NCBI GenBank assembly: GCA_900313125.1
Contig: OMPZ01000166.1
Coordinates: 1 to 9,281, forward strand
Origin: an uncultured Eubacteriales bacterium
GTDB taxonomy: Bacteria > Bacillota > Clostridia > Oscillospirales > Acutalibacteraceae
DNA: 9,281 bases
Direction: 5' to 3'
Below the pieces are notes generated by a model. That model saw only the letters and a list, made by a program, of their open reading frames with translations, ran no database searches and had not been told where the DNA came from. Shown here in pieces: positions 1 to 5,836 of this stretch. Each line of letters starts with the position of its first letter. The first letter of the stretch is position 1. The translations under genes and the position numbers were made by a program.

Positions 1-611
1 CGCTGGTTCCTCTCACCTATATCGAAAACACCGTGAGGTATTTCAGAAATAACGTTCCTCAGGCAACGCCGACGGTAAACGTTACGGAAAACGGACTGGT
101 CATTACAGGCTTTACCATTCCGGCAAACGGAACAAGCACGTTCATTTACGAGACGGCGACAAATGAGTTTACTCCGCTGCAGCCGCAAAGCTCGATCACT
201 AACACGGCCGAGCTGACGGGCAACTTCACCGCTGTTACGGCGTCGGAAACGATAAGCGTCAGCGAAGAGCCTGAGCTGTCTATCGTGAAGTCGATATCTC
301 CTATACCCGTAATGGAAAACGGCACGGTAACGTACACCTTCGTTATACAAAACGAAGGCAACACAGCGGTAACGACAGGCGCCGTTATAACCGATACCTT
401 TAATCCGATTCTTTCAAACATCACCGCAGTATTCAACGACACGCCTTGGGTGCTTGGAACCGACTATACTTACGATACGGCGACGGGTCTTTTCACCACG
501 GCTGCCGACAAGGTCACGGTAGACGCCGCCGAATATACCCAGGACCCCGCAACAGGCGTCGTGACCGTCACTCCCGGCACATCGACACTTGTTATCACAG
601 GCACTATCTGA
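1..611 (+). CDS. DUF11-like secreted surface protein, C-terminal part (5' end outside window)
   Basis: The reading frame is open from the first full codon (base 3) to a TGA at 609-611. The GTG at 33 has no ribosome binding site, so this is the 3' end of a longer gene. The visible ~200 residues are Thr/Val/Asn-rich beta-sandwich sequence with no cysteine. A first partial module ends near the Thr-Ala-Ser-Glu stretch encoded around base 250. A second complete module (about bases 267-608) starts with a Leu-Ser-Ile-Val-Lys-Ser-Ile strand and has the pattern 'NGTVTYTFVIQNEGNTAV', typical of DUF11/isopeptide-type repeat domains of Firmicutes surface proteins. The protein stops straight after this module: no LPXTG signal, transmembrane helix or charged tail follows, so anchoring, if any, must lie elsewhere. 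A structural or adhesive role is inferred from the family. It converges on the cohesin-like gene at 649-1518. Confidence 0.75.
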   Translation, partial: LVPLTYIENTVRYFRNNVPQATPTVNVTENGLVITGFTIPANGTSTFIYETATNEFTPLQPQSSITNTAELTGNFTAVTASETISVSEEPELSIVKSISPIPVMENGTVTYTFVIQNEGNTAVTTGAVITDTFNPILSNITAVFNDTPWVLGTDYTYDTATGLFTTAADKVTVDAAEYTQDPATGVVTVTPGTSTLVITGTI

Positions 612-612
612 C

Positions 613-650
613 AAAAAAGCCGCCTCGTTATAAGAGGCGGCATATTTTTT
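613..650. terminator. Bidirectional rho-independent terminator between convergent genes
   Basis: An 8-bp perfect stem, GCCGCCTC (619-626) with GAGGCGGC (634-641), closes a 7-nt loop. It is flanked by six A on the left (613-618) and a T-run on the right (645-650). It therefore gives a U-tract in both directions and can end both the DUF11-like gene (+) and the cohesin-like gene (-). Confidence 0.9.
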
Positions 651-1518
651 ATTCGCTTTTTTTCTTTGCAAATATCGAAAGAATGAGCGCGCCGATCAAC
701 AGTATCACGAACACGACGCAGATGATAATAATAATCGCAGTATTATGTGTCTCGGGTTCTTCCTGTGCTTCGGAAGAAGCGGCGGCAGATGTCGTTTCCG
801 AAGATGCTCCTTCTGTCGGAGCGTTCGAAACCGTTGCTTCGCTGCTGTTTAGCGATGAAGCAAGATCGCTGCCGATCTGAGCGATCTTGCTTTGCAGCTC
901 GGACTGAATGTTTTCGATATCAGTTCCGAACAATACCTCGTCTAAGCTCGTGTCGGAGGAAAGCTGCATTTCGTCGATCTCGTTTACATCCAAGCCTGCG
1001 TTCGGTGCGTTATTGCCGGTAAATGTATCGCTGACCTTTGTCTCCTCACGCAGCGTATAATCGTTTTCTGTAAGATCTTCTGCTTCGTTTGTAGTCGTGA
1101 AGATCTCGTCAAAGCTGTTCGTGATCGTCACATTACCCTTTGCCGAATCGAGCACCTTAAAGCTGAGCGTGACGATCATTTTTTCTTCTTTAAGATCAAA
1201 TCCCTTTATAACGTCGATTGCGGAGTAGTAGATCTGCCCGCTCTCTACGTTATACATAGCATTGCCGAAAACGTCAAAACCGATGGAATCCTCGATATAT
1301 TCAAGACATTTGGGATCGTAATTGATGAAAGCGCCGGCGCCCTCAAGCGGATCGGAAATACCGCCGAGATATACTGTGTACGTTACGGTATCGCCCTTTT
1401 TCGCGGTCTGACCGTTTACTGTCACATTTTCATCTGCGTAAACAGAAAGCGGCATTGCAGCCATGACAGCGACAATTAAAAGTACCGAAACCAACGCGCT
1501 GATAACTCTTTTTTTCAT
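649..1518 (-). CDS. Cohesin-like domain protein, type I single-pass membrane anchored (second of pair)
   Basis: This 289-residue protein has a signal peptide (1-28, Lys-Lys-Arg then a long hydrophobic stretch, probable cut after Val-Tyr-Ala). A cohesin-like beta-sandwich spans about 31-155; key stretches are 'GDTVTYTVYLGG' (42-53), 'INYDPKCLEYIEDS' (65-78) and 'GFDLKEEKMIVTLSFKV' (106-122). A partly helical acidic region (about 175-222) and a Ser/Ala/Glu-rich linker (225-258) lead to a transmembrane helix (261-284) and the cytoplasmic tail Lys-Lys-Lys-Ser-Glu. The expected topology is domain outside, anchor at the C-terminus. The ribosome binding site GAGGTG (1524-1529) directly follows the TAA of the upstream cohesin-like gene, only 11 nt before this ATG, so the two are co-transcribed. 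The families suggest binding of dockerin-like or other ligands at the surface, but no dockerin is visible here and the partner is unknown. Confidence 0.8.
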   Translation of the reverse strand: MKKRVISALVSVLLIVAVMAAMPLSVYADENVTVNGQTAKKGDTVTYTVYLGGISDPLEGAGAFINYDPKCLEYIEDSIGFDVFGNAMYNVESGQIYYSAIDVIKGFDLKEEKMIVTLSFKVLDSAKGNVTITNSFDEIFTTTNEAEDLTENDYTLREETKVSDTFTGNNAPNAGLDVNEIDEMQLSSDTSLDEVLFGTDIENIQSELQSKIAQIGSDLASSLNSSEATVSNAPTEGASSETTSAAASSEAQEEPETHNTAIIIIICVVFVILLIGALILSIFAKKKSE

Positions 1519-1529
1519 CGCTGCACCTC

Positions 1530-2402
1530 TTAACCTTCCTTCGCACTATGCTCGCCTTTATCCTTTTTGAGTATGATAAAGACCACCGCAATGAGTATCA
1601 CTATGCCGATACCGCAAAGCAATATGAGCGAGTAGAGACTCTTCTTCGGAGTGTCGGGGGCTGCCGTATCGGCTGTCTGCGTTAAAATTGCCATGTCGCT
1701 CGGTATAGCGTCTTCGTCAGCCTCTGTGATACTGCTTACCTCTGCTGATGACGTATCGGACTCGGGCTTGCTGTCAACGACCGCATTTGACGATGCGGCT
1801 GAAGCTGCTGCCGCCGCTGCGCTCTTTGTCTCCTTTGAGCTTATATCGGCTTTGCTCTCGGTCTGAGATGAAACGCTCTCGGTATTCGATGAAGCTGTCT
1901 CGCTCGTTACCTCGGAAGATGTGCTGCCGGAAGCGTTGACCTGAGTCATATCAAAGGTGTAGGTATCCTTGTAATCGGTCATCGTCTCGTCGATGTAGTT
2001 TCTCGCAAGGTAGTAAAGACTTATATCAGAGCCGGGGTCGCTTTTTACCCTGAACTGCATCGTTGCGAGAACGCACTCTTCCGAGAAGTCGAAGCCCTGC
2101 AGCGTGATCGCGTTGAAGCGGATCTCGTCGGGCAACTCGGTGTTATAGATAGAATCCTTGATCGCGGGCGTTTCAAAGCTGTCCTCGATAAGCTCAAGCG
2201 AATCGCCATCGTAGTATATCGAAACATCGACCGCCTGAATGACCTTTGTGCAGGCAACGGAGTGTACGGAATATGTGATTATATCGCCGACCGAAACATC
2301 GTGCGAATTTACGGACGCCGCGCTGCACGGGATAGCCGCAAGCGCAGAGAACGCCAGAATAAATGTAAAAGCTATGATAAATAAGCGTGAATGCAACTTC
2401 AA
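1530..2402 (-). CDS. Cohesin-like domain protein, type I single-pass membrane anchored (first of pair, TTG start)
   Basis: I place the start at TTG 2402-2400, seven bases after a strong GGAGGG (2409-2414). The ATG at 2450 lies against the terminator hairpin of secG and would put non-secretory residues in front of the signal peptide. From the TTG the protein has 290 residues: a signal peptide (1-28, ending Cys-Ser-Ala), a cohesin-like module (about 32-150; 'VGDIITYSVHSV', 'IYYDGDSLELIEDS', 'GFDFSEECVLATMQFRV'), a long Ser/Thr/Ala/Glu-rich linker (157-250) including a run of six alanines, a transmembrane helix (255-278) and a Lys/Glu/Asp-rich cytoplasmic tail. It is clearly paralogous to the next gene: both share the GD-x-(I/V)-TY-x-V strand, the YD...LE-(Y/L)-IEDS segment and the GFD-x-x-EE segment in the same order. 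The function is inferred to be surface ligand binding; a general cohesin-fold adhesin is the alternative. Confidence 0.78.
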   Translation of the reverse strand: MKLHSRLFIIAFTFILAFSALAAIPCSAASVNSHDVSVGDIITYSVHSVACTKVIQAVDVSIYYDGDSLELIEDSFETPAIKDSIYNTELPDEIRFNAITLQGFDFSEECVLATMQFRVKSDPGSDISLYYLARNYIDETMTDYKDTYTFDMTQVNASGSTSSEVTSETASSNTESVSSQTESKADISSKETKSAAAAAASAASSNAVVDSKPESDTSSAEVSSITEADEDAIPSDMAILTQTADTAAPDTPKKSLYSLILLCGIGIVILIAVVFIILKKDKGEHSAKEG

Positions 2403-2408
2403 AAAAAT

Positions 2409-2414
2409 CCCTCC
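2409..2414 (-). promoter_or_regulatory. Strong ribosome binding site that decides a TTG start
   Basis: On the minus strand GGAGGG stands 6-7 nt before TTG (2402-2400). No such site precedes the in-frame ATG at 2450, and the product from TTG begins with a normal Lys-Leu-His-Ser-Arg plus hydrophobic signal peptide. Confidence 0.8.
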
Positions 2415-2423
2415 ATCGTAGTG

Positions 2424-2447
2424 AAAAGGCGGACCGAAAAGTCCGCC
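2424..2447 (-). terminator. Hairpin terminator after secG, in the leader of the cohesin-like gene
   Basis: Minus-strand GGCGGAC (2447-2441) pairs with GTCCGCC (2434-2428) across a 6-nt loop, and four T follow (2427-2424). It lies 12 nt after the secG stop and 21 nt before the cohesin-like TTG start. The short U-tract suggests incomplete termination, which would allow read-through into the cohesin-like pair. Confidence 0.75.
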
Positions 2448-2459
2448 CATTCATAAGAA

Positions 2460-2708
2460 TCACATGAAATGTTCAATACCGTTGATACCAAGCACTACAA
2501 GCACAAAACCTACGACAAAAACCTTTGTCCAACGTGCGAGGAACGCATCAAGTGAACGAGCCTTGTTCTTCGACAGGAATGTATCTGCACCGCCTGTGAT
2601 AGTACCGAGTCCCTGTGTGTTGCCCTCCTGAAGCATGATGACGATAACAAGAGCTATCGCGAAAATGATAAGAAAGCTGCCAAGAACGAACTCAAGTATA
2701 AGTTTCAT
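2460..2708 (-). CDS. secG: Preprotein translocase subunit SecG
   Basis: This 82-residue protein has two membrane helices (about 5-26 and 61-78). Between them is the conserved SecG loop: 'LQEGNTQGLGTITGGADTF' (26-44), followed by a Lys/Arg-containing stretch ending Asp-Ala-Phe-Leu-Ala-Arg-Trp-Thr. SecG is the small accessory subunit of the SecYEG channel and aids SecA-driven export through the cytoplasmic membrane. The length is normal for the family. The ribosome binding site GGGGGTG stands 5 nt before ATG, and a near-consensus promoter lies upstream at 2742-2770, so secG is transcribed on its own although it follows the amylase gene. The usual Firmicutes downstream partners, rnr and smpB, are absent; two secreted cohesin-like genes follow instead. 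Confidence 0.93.
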   Translation of the reverse strand: MKLILEFVLGSFLIIFAIALVIVIMLQEGNTQGLGTITGGADTFLSKNKARSLDAFLARWTKVFVVGFVLVVLGINGIEHFM

Positions 2709-2741
2709 TATTTCACCCCCAAAGGCACTAACATCCTTTAT

Positions 2742-2770
2742 ATTTTACCACAGAAATCTTGATTTTTCAA
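2742..2770 (-). promoter_or_regulatory. Sigma-A type promoter of secG
   Basis: Minus-strand -35 TTGAAA (2770-2765), a 17-bp spacer and -10 TAAAAT (2747-2742). The start point would fall near 2735, giving a leader of about 27 nt. The -10 is partly inside an inverted repeat (see 2744-2778). Confidence 0.75.
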
Positions 2771-2778
2771 GTGGTAAA
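2744..2778. repeat. Inverted repeat framing the secG promoter
   Basis: TTTACCAC (2744-2751) and GTGGTAAA (2771-2778) are perfect 8-bp inverted arms. A second smaller dyad, CTTGA/TCAAG (2758-2762/2767-2771), is nested inside and overlaps the -35 element. It could be an operator. It is unlikely to be the amylase terminator because no U-tract follows it on the minus strand. Confidence 0.45.
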
Positions 2779-2802
2779 TCAAATATTTTACAAAAATTAC
2801 GG

Positions 2803-4293
2803 TCAATAGAGAACGATTATTCCCTTTGCCGGAAGTGTACCGGTGATCTTACCGCCGGAAACAGTAAATTCAGCGTCTGTTACCTTGTCCTTATACGTTC
2901 CGTCGGCAAGTACGGACGGAGCGTCAAGCGCGTACTCAGAATCGGCGGAGTTGAGAATAACGGCGCCCTTTGTTCCTCTTTCGATCATCAGAACGTGTCT
3001 GTCGTCGCCGTCGGGATTTGAAAGCGTCTCGCCGAGACCTGCCATCTCGTTTCTGAAATGGTTGAGCGCGGTGACGTTCGGGCTCTTGTATCCGTCGTCG
3101 CCTGCTTCGCCTATCTTGTTGTTGCCCCACTGATCCTCTGTGCTGGAGCCCGCCGGACGGCTGAAGAACAGCGGCGCACCGCCTGCGCGCGCGGAGATAA
3201 CTGCCCAGCCGAACTCGATCTCGGACTCCTCGTAATCCTCCCACGAGCCGTCGTTGCAGTAATTGTCGTGAGACTCTACCCACGTTACAAATTTGCTGTC
3301 ATCGACCTTTGAACTGCCGTAGCTTTCGATATTTGAAACGCTCATGTTGCCGTATGCGGCGCGTCTTATAGCTTCGCCGTAGTTGGAAGCGGTAACGCCC
3401 ATCATCTCGGCATAAGCGTCGATCCTGTCGTTCTCACCCTGGAGGATCTCGCCGTACTGGAACTCTGCGCCGTTGTCAAGAACGGTCGGCCAGAAATCCG
3501 ACGCGAAGGTATCTTTATCATCGGGCAGCTCGATGTGCTTTGCCGCGTCAAAACGGAAGCCCGACGCACCGTCCGCGATAACGGTCTTGAGGTAGTTGAG
3601 CTCATATTCCTGAACAGCCTTTTCCTGAGTGTTGAGATCATGCAGACCGAGAAGATCGCCCTGAGTTACCTGACGTCTGCTCGAGTAGCTCGTGATCTCA
3701 CCCGTGTCGTGGAACGGCTCGTCACAGAGATTCTTGATATTATCGGAAACTACGCTCATATCGCTTGAAACGTGGTTGAGCGGAACGTCAACGATGATCT
3801 TTAATCCAAGCTCCTTTGCCTTTGCGCACATCGACTTGAACTCTTCCTCGGTACCGAGCTGATAGTTGCCTACAACATAATCAGTCGGCTGATAATGGTA
3901 GTACCATTTGCCGTTGCCGTAAAGCTCCATACCGCCGTCCTCGCCGACCTTGCATTCGTTGATCGGTGAAGTCTGTATCGACGTGTAGCCGGCGTCCTTG
4001 ATCGCCTGGAGATTTTCCGAGATAGTATTGAACGACCAGCTCCACGCGTGCAGGATCGCGCCGTAGTTCATGGCGATCGTGCCGTCGGAATTGATCTGAT
4101 ACGAGCGGTCTGTGTCGTCTGCGGGAGCATTAGTTTGTTCGACCGCTGCCGACGATACTTCTGCCTGCGACGCGGCAGGCTGAGATGCGGCAGCAGGCTG
4201 GCTTGCTACGCCCTCCGGCGCACCGCACGCTGAGAGAGTTACCGCTGAGGTCAGCAGCAGAGCGGCTAAAATGGCAGATGTTCTTTTTTTCAT
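2803..4293 (-). CDS. Alpha-amylase, GH13 (AmyE-like, subfamily 28 type), lipoprotein
   Basis: This 496-residue enzyme is predicted to hydrolyse internal alpha-1,4 bonds of starch outside the cell. A lipoprotein signal (1-22) ends in Leu-Ser-Ala-Cys with Cys23 as the probable lipidated residue, followed by a Ser/Ala/Gln/Pro-rich linker to about 62. The (beta/alpha)8 catalytic domain shows GH13 region I 'DVPLNH' (169-174), region II 'GFRFDAAKH' (245-253) with nucleophile Asp249, region III 'YGEILQG' (280-286) with acid/base Glu282, and region IV 'WVESHDN' (338-344) with Asp343. The stretches around regions II-IV, 'TASNYGEAIR' and 'GWAVISARAGGAPLFFSRP' closely resemble Bacillus subtilis AmyE as I remember it. 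A C-terminal beta domain (about 415-496) ends Gly-Ile-Ile-Val-Leu-Tyr. No starch-binding or dockerin module is present, so tethering is by lipid. The ATG is 3 nt after the phosphatase stop, with AAGGAAG upstream. Their coupling suggests one transcript. Confidence 0.93.
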   Translation of the reverse strand: MKKRTSAILAALLLTSAVTLSACGAPEGVASQPAAASQPAASQAEVSSAAVEQTNAPADDTDRSYQINSDGTIAMNYGAILHAWSWSFNTISENLQAIKDAGYTSIQTSPINECKVGEDGGMELYGNGKWYYHYQPTDYVVGNYQLGTEEEFKSMCAKAKELGLKIIVDVPLNHVSSDMSVVSDNIKNLCDEPFHDTGEITSYSSRRQVTQGDLLGLHDLNTQEKAVQEYELNYLKTVIADGASGFRFDAAKHIELPDDKDTFASDFWPTVLDNGAEFQYGEILQGENDRIDAYAEMMGVTASNYGEAIRRAAYGNMSVSNIESYGSSKVDDSKFVTWVESHDNYCNDGSWEDYEESEIEFGWAVISARAGGAPLFFSRPAGSSTEDQWGNNKIGEAGDDGYKSPNVTALNHFRNEMAGLGETLSNPDGDDRHVLMIERGTKGAVILNSADSEYALDAPSVLADGTYKDKVTDAEFTVSGGKITGTLPAKGIIVLY

Positions 4294-4296
4294 AGT

Positions 4297-5004
4297 TCAC
4301 ACTTCCTTGTCTGAGTTTTCGTTGTTTTCGTCATCATATTCATCAAAGTACGCAACGCCTTCGTAATAGTCGTCGTACTCATCATTTTTCTTTTCATAAG
4401 GCAGACGCGAGTAGACCTCCGCCACCTTATCACGCATCCACAGCGACGGCGTTATCCTCATCGAGTAGCCGCAGCCGTCGTCCATAGCCCAGTCAAACGG
4501 CTTTGCCTGCGGAAGTCCGTACACCGACAGCAGCGTCATTATCACGCCGCCGTGAGTAACGATCACCGCGTTGGTATTGCCTGTCTTTATCAGACCGTCT
4601 ACGATGTCCTGAAAAATATTGCAGATCCTTCTGGTGAAATCGGCTCCGCTCTCCCCTTTGGGCGGCTTTACCGATGTATCGCCGGCAAGCCATTTTTTGA
4701 AGTCCTCATTGGAGGACAGGCTGTCTGCCGTTCTGCCTTCCCACTCTCCGAAGCTGCATTCGCGCAGCTCGTTTATGACGATAGGCTTCAACGCGGGATA
4801 AATTATCTCGCAGGTTTGCAGGCAGCGTTTCAGCGGGCTTGTGAATACAACAGCCGTTCCGGGATAATCGTATTCCTTGTCGAGCTTTTTCAGCTCCTCA
4901 ATGCCTTCACGGCTCAGCGGTACGTCCTTCGTGCCGATATAAACGCCCTTGCGTGTGTCCTCACACGCGCCGTGTCTGATAAAATGTATCTGATACGATT
5001 TCAT
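4297..5004 (-). CDS. Histidine phosphatase family protein (phosphoglycerate mutase / CobC-like)
   Basis: This 235-residue cytoplasmic protein carries the histidine phosphatase signature near its start: 'FIRHG' (8-12), with His11 the expected phospho-acceptor. Also visible are Arg60 in 'SPLKRCLQT', Glu82 in 'ECSFGEWEG' and the second histidine His151 in 'VTHGG', so the catalytic set is complete. The 'ECSFGEWEG' stretch resembles alpha-ribazole phosphatase (CobC)-type members, but no cobalamin gene is nearby and the substrate cannot be named. Residues 207-235 form a very acidic, Tyr/Asp/Glu/Asn-rich tail beyond the usual fold. It is the first gene of the minus-strand unit, and its stop is 3 nt before the amylase ATG. 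The ribosome binding site is modest (GGTGAT, 9 nt before ATG). I found no good promoter for it in the 83-nt gap shared with the XRE gene. Confidence 0.85.
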   Translation of the reverse strand: MKSYQIHFIRHGACEDTRKGVYIGTKDVPLSREGIEELKKLDKEYDYPGTAVVFTSPLKRCLQTCEIIYPALKPIVINELRECSFGEWEGRTADSLSSNEDFKKWLAGDTSVKPPKGESGADFTRRICNIFQDIVDGLIKTGNTNAVIVTHGGVIMTLLSVYGLPQAKPFDWAMDDGCGYSMRITPSLWMRDKVAEVYSRLPYEKKNDEYDDYYEGVAYFDEYDDENNENSDKEV

Positions 5005-5027
5005 GAGATAAAGATCACCATTCTCAC

Positions 5028-5056
5028 TTTACATATTGTAATATTTGTGTTATACT
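5028..5056 (+). promoter_or_regulatory. Sigma-A type promoter of the XRE regulator
   Basis: -35 TTTACA (5028-5033), 17-bp spacer, -10 TATACT (5051-5056). The expected start near 5063 leaves a leader of about 25 nt holding AAGGAA (5075-5080) before the ATG at 5088. Confidence 0.75.
5029..5041. promoter_or_regulatory. Candidate operator palindrome TTACA-TAT-TGTAA
   Basis: A perfect 5+5 inverted repeat with a 3-nt spacer overlaps the -35 of the XRE promoter, the usual place for an autorepressor site. A near-identical palindrome lies at 7714-7727. That this regulator binds it is inference. Confidence 0.4.
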
Positions 5057-5067
5057 TATAGTAATAT
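5034..5067 (+). repeat. Direct repeat pair TAT(T/A)GTAATAT flanking the XRE -10
   Basis: The 11-mers at 5034-5044 and 5057-5067 differ at one base and are 23 bp apart, about two helical turns, on either side of the -10 element. This could place two protein dimers on the same DNA face. Confidence 0.4.
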
Positions 5068-5087
5068 CCAAAGAAAGGAATACCGTT

Positions 5088-5789
5088 ATGAACAAAGATT
5101 TCCCAAGAATACTCACTCTTCTCAGAGAAGAGCGCGGACTCAGTCAAAAGCAGGTGGCCGCCGACCTCGAAATATCACAGCCGCTTTTATCGCACTATGA
5201 AAAGGGCATTCGCGAATGCGGACTTGAATTTGTCGTTCGCGCGGCGGAGTATTACGACGTATCCTGCGATTACATTCTCGGCAGGAGCGCGAACCGCAAA
5301 ACAGGTCAGATCGTGATATCGGACATTCCCGAACCGGAAGGTACTGCTGCCGCATTGTCGAAAACCAAAAGCGGCATGATAAACGCGCTGAACAAAAAGC
5401 TCATTTTCAACTCGCTCAGCATCGTGTTCGACATTCTCGACAAGATCGACAACAAGGGGCTGTCAACGGAATGCGCCGGGTATCTGTCAAGTACAGTCTA
5501 TATCCTGTTTCGGATACTGTACTCGTCAAACCCGAAAAATACACAGAATATGTTCTCGGTCGCCGAGCACATTTACAAAAGCAAGGCTCACGCTTTGCAG
5601 ACCATTACGGAAAGCAATGCGGAAAATATCGCAAACGGACTGCCGCTCGTCGAGTACAGAAGCGTAGAGCGAACGAAACGCCCGGAGCTTTCGCCTGAGA
5701 TCATAGAAGAGGAATACTCCGCACTCTCCAGCTCGCTGTTCAATCTTATACAGAACACCGAAGGAAGGATCAGCGTTTCCAAAAATTAA
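5088..5789 (+). CDS. XRE-family transcriptional regulator with long helical C-terminal domain
   Basis: This 233-residue protein has an N-terminal Cro/C1-type helix-turn-helix (about 8-64). The first DNA-binding helix is around 'SQKQVAADLEI' (19-29), the recognition helix around 'SQPLLSHYEKG' (30-40), and the domain closes with the typical 'YYDVSCDYILGRS' (55-67). The rest (about 85-233) is predicted mostly helical, without a recognisable sensor or peptidase motif. It is longer than minimal XRE repressors, so it probably has a dimerisation or ligand domain that I cannot name. The start is supported by AAGGAA 7 nt upstream and a good promoter. It is divergent from the phosphatase-amylase unit, which makes that unit and its own promoter the first candidates for control. 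A terminator follows directly. Confidence 0.85.
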   Translation: MNKDFPRILTLLREERGLSQKQVAADLEISQPLLSHYEKGIRECGLEFVVRAAEYYDVSCDYILGRSANRKTGQIVISDIPEPEGTAAALSKTKSGMINALNKKLIFNSLSIVFDILDKIDNKGLSTECAGYLSSTVYILFRILYSSNPKNTQNMFSVAEHIYKSKAHALQTITESNAENIANGLPLVEYRSVERTKRPELSPEIIEEEYSALSSSLFNLIQNTEGRISVSKN

Positions 5790-5802
5790 GAATAATTCAG
5801 GT

Positions 5803-5836
5803 TAAGCACTGGCGAAAAACCAGTGCTTATTTTTGT
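5803..5836 (+). terminator. Rho-independent terminator of the XRE gene
   Basis: A 10-bp perfect stem, TAAGCACTGG (5803-5812) with CCAGTGCTTA (5820-5829), closes a 7-nt A-rich loop and is followed by TTTTTGTTT. On the minus strand no T-run follows, so it mainly serves the + strand gene. The convergent gene at 5837-7549 ends directly next to it. Confidence 0.9.

Noticed and set aside
446..880. 144-codon + strand ORF spanning the DUF11 gene end and the cohesin-like gene
   Set aside because: It crosses the bidirectional terminator at 613-650, overlaps two well-supported genes in other frames, and encodes an Arg/His-rich sequence without domain character.
1780..1930. Repetitive-looking Ser/Ala/Thr codons as a possible tandem repeat array
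   Set aside because: It is a low-complexity protein linker between the cohesin-like module and the membrane helix; I see no regular DNA repeat unit.
2403..2450. N-terminal extension of the cohesin-like gene from ATG 2450
   Set aside because: This would place the start codon at the secG terminator hairpin and put 16 non-signal residues ahead of a clear signal peptide; TTG 2402 has the strong ribosome binding site.
2451..2480. Promoter-like TTGAAC...TATGAA for the cohesin-like pair at the secG end
   Set aside because: The spacer is only 15 bp and both hexamers are imperfect, so I do not call it.
2635..3021. 128-codon + strand ORF across the secG/amylase junction
   Set aside because: It lies antisense to both secG and the amylase 3' end and has no start signal.
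4552..5061. 169-codon + strand ORF opposite the histidine phosphatase
   Set aside because: It is the antisense shadow of a gene with complete family motifs; it has no ribosome binding site and its product resembles no family.
5005..5087. Minus-strand promoter for the phosphatase-amylase unit in the divergent gap
   Set aside because: TATAAC- and TACAAT-like -10 hexamers exist, but none has a credible -35 at 16-18 bp; the real promoter is not clear from sequence.
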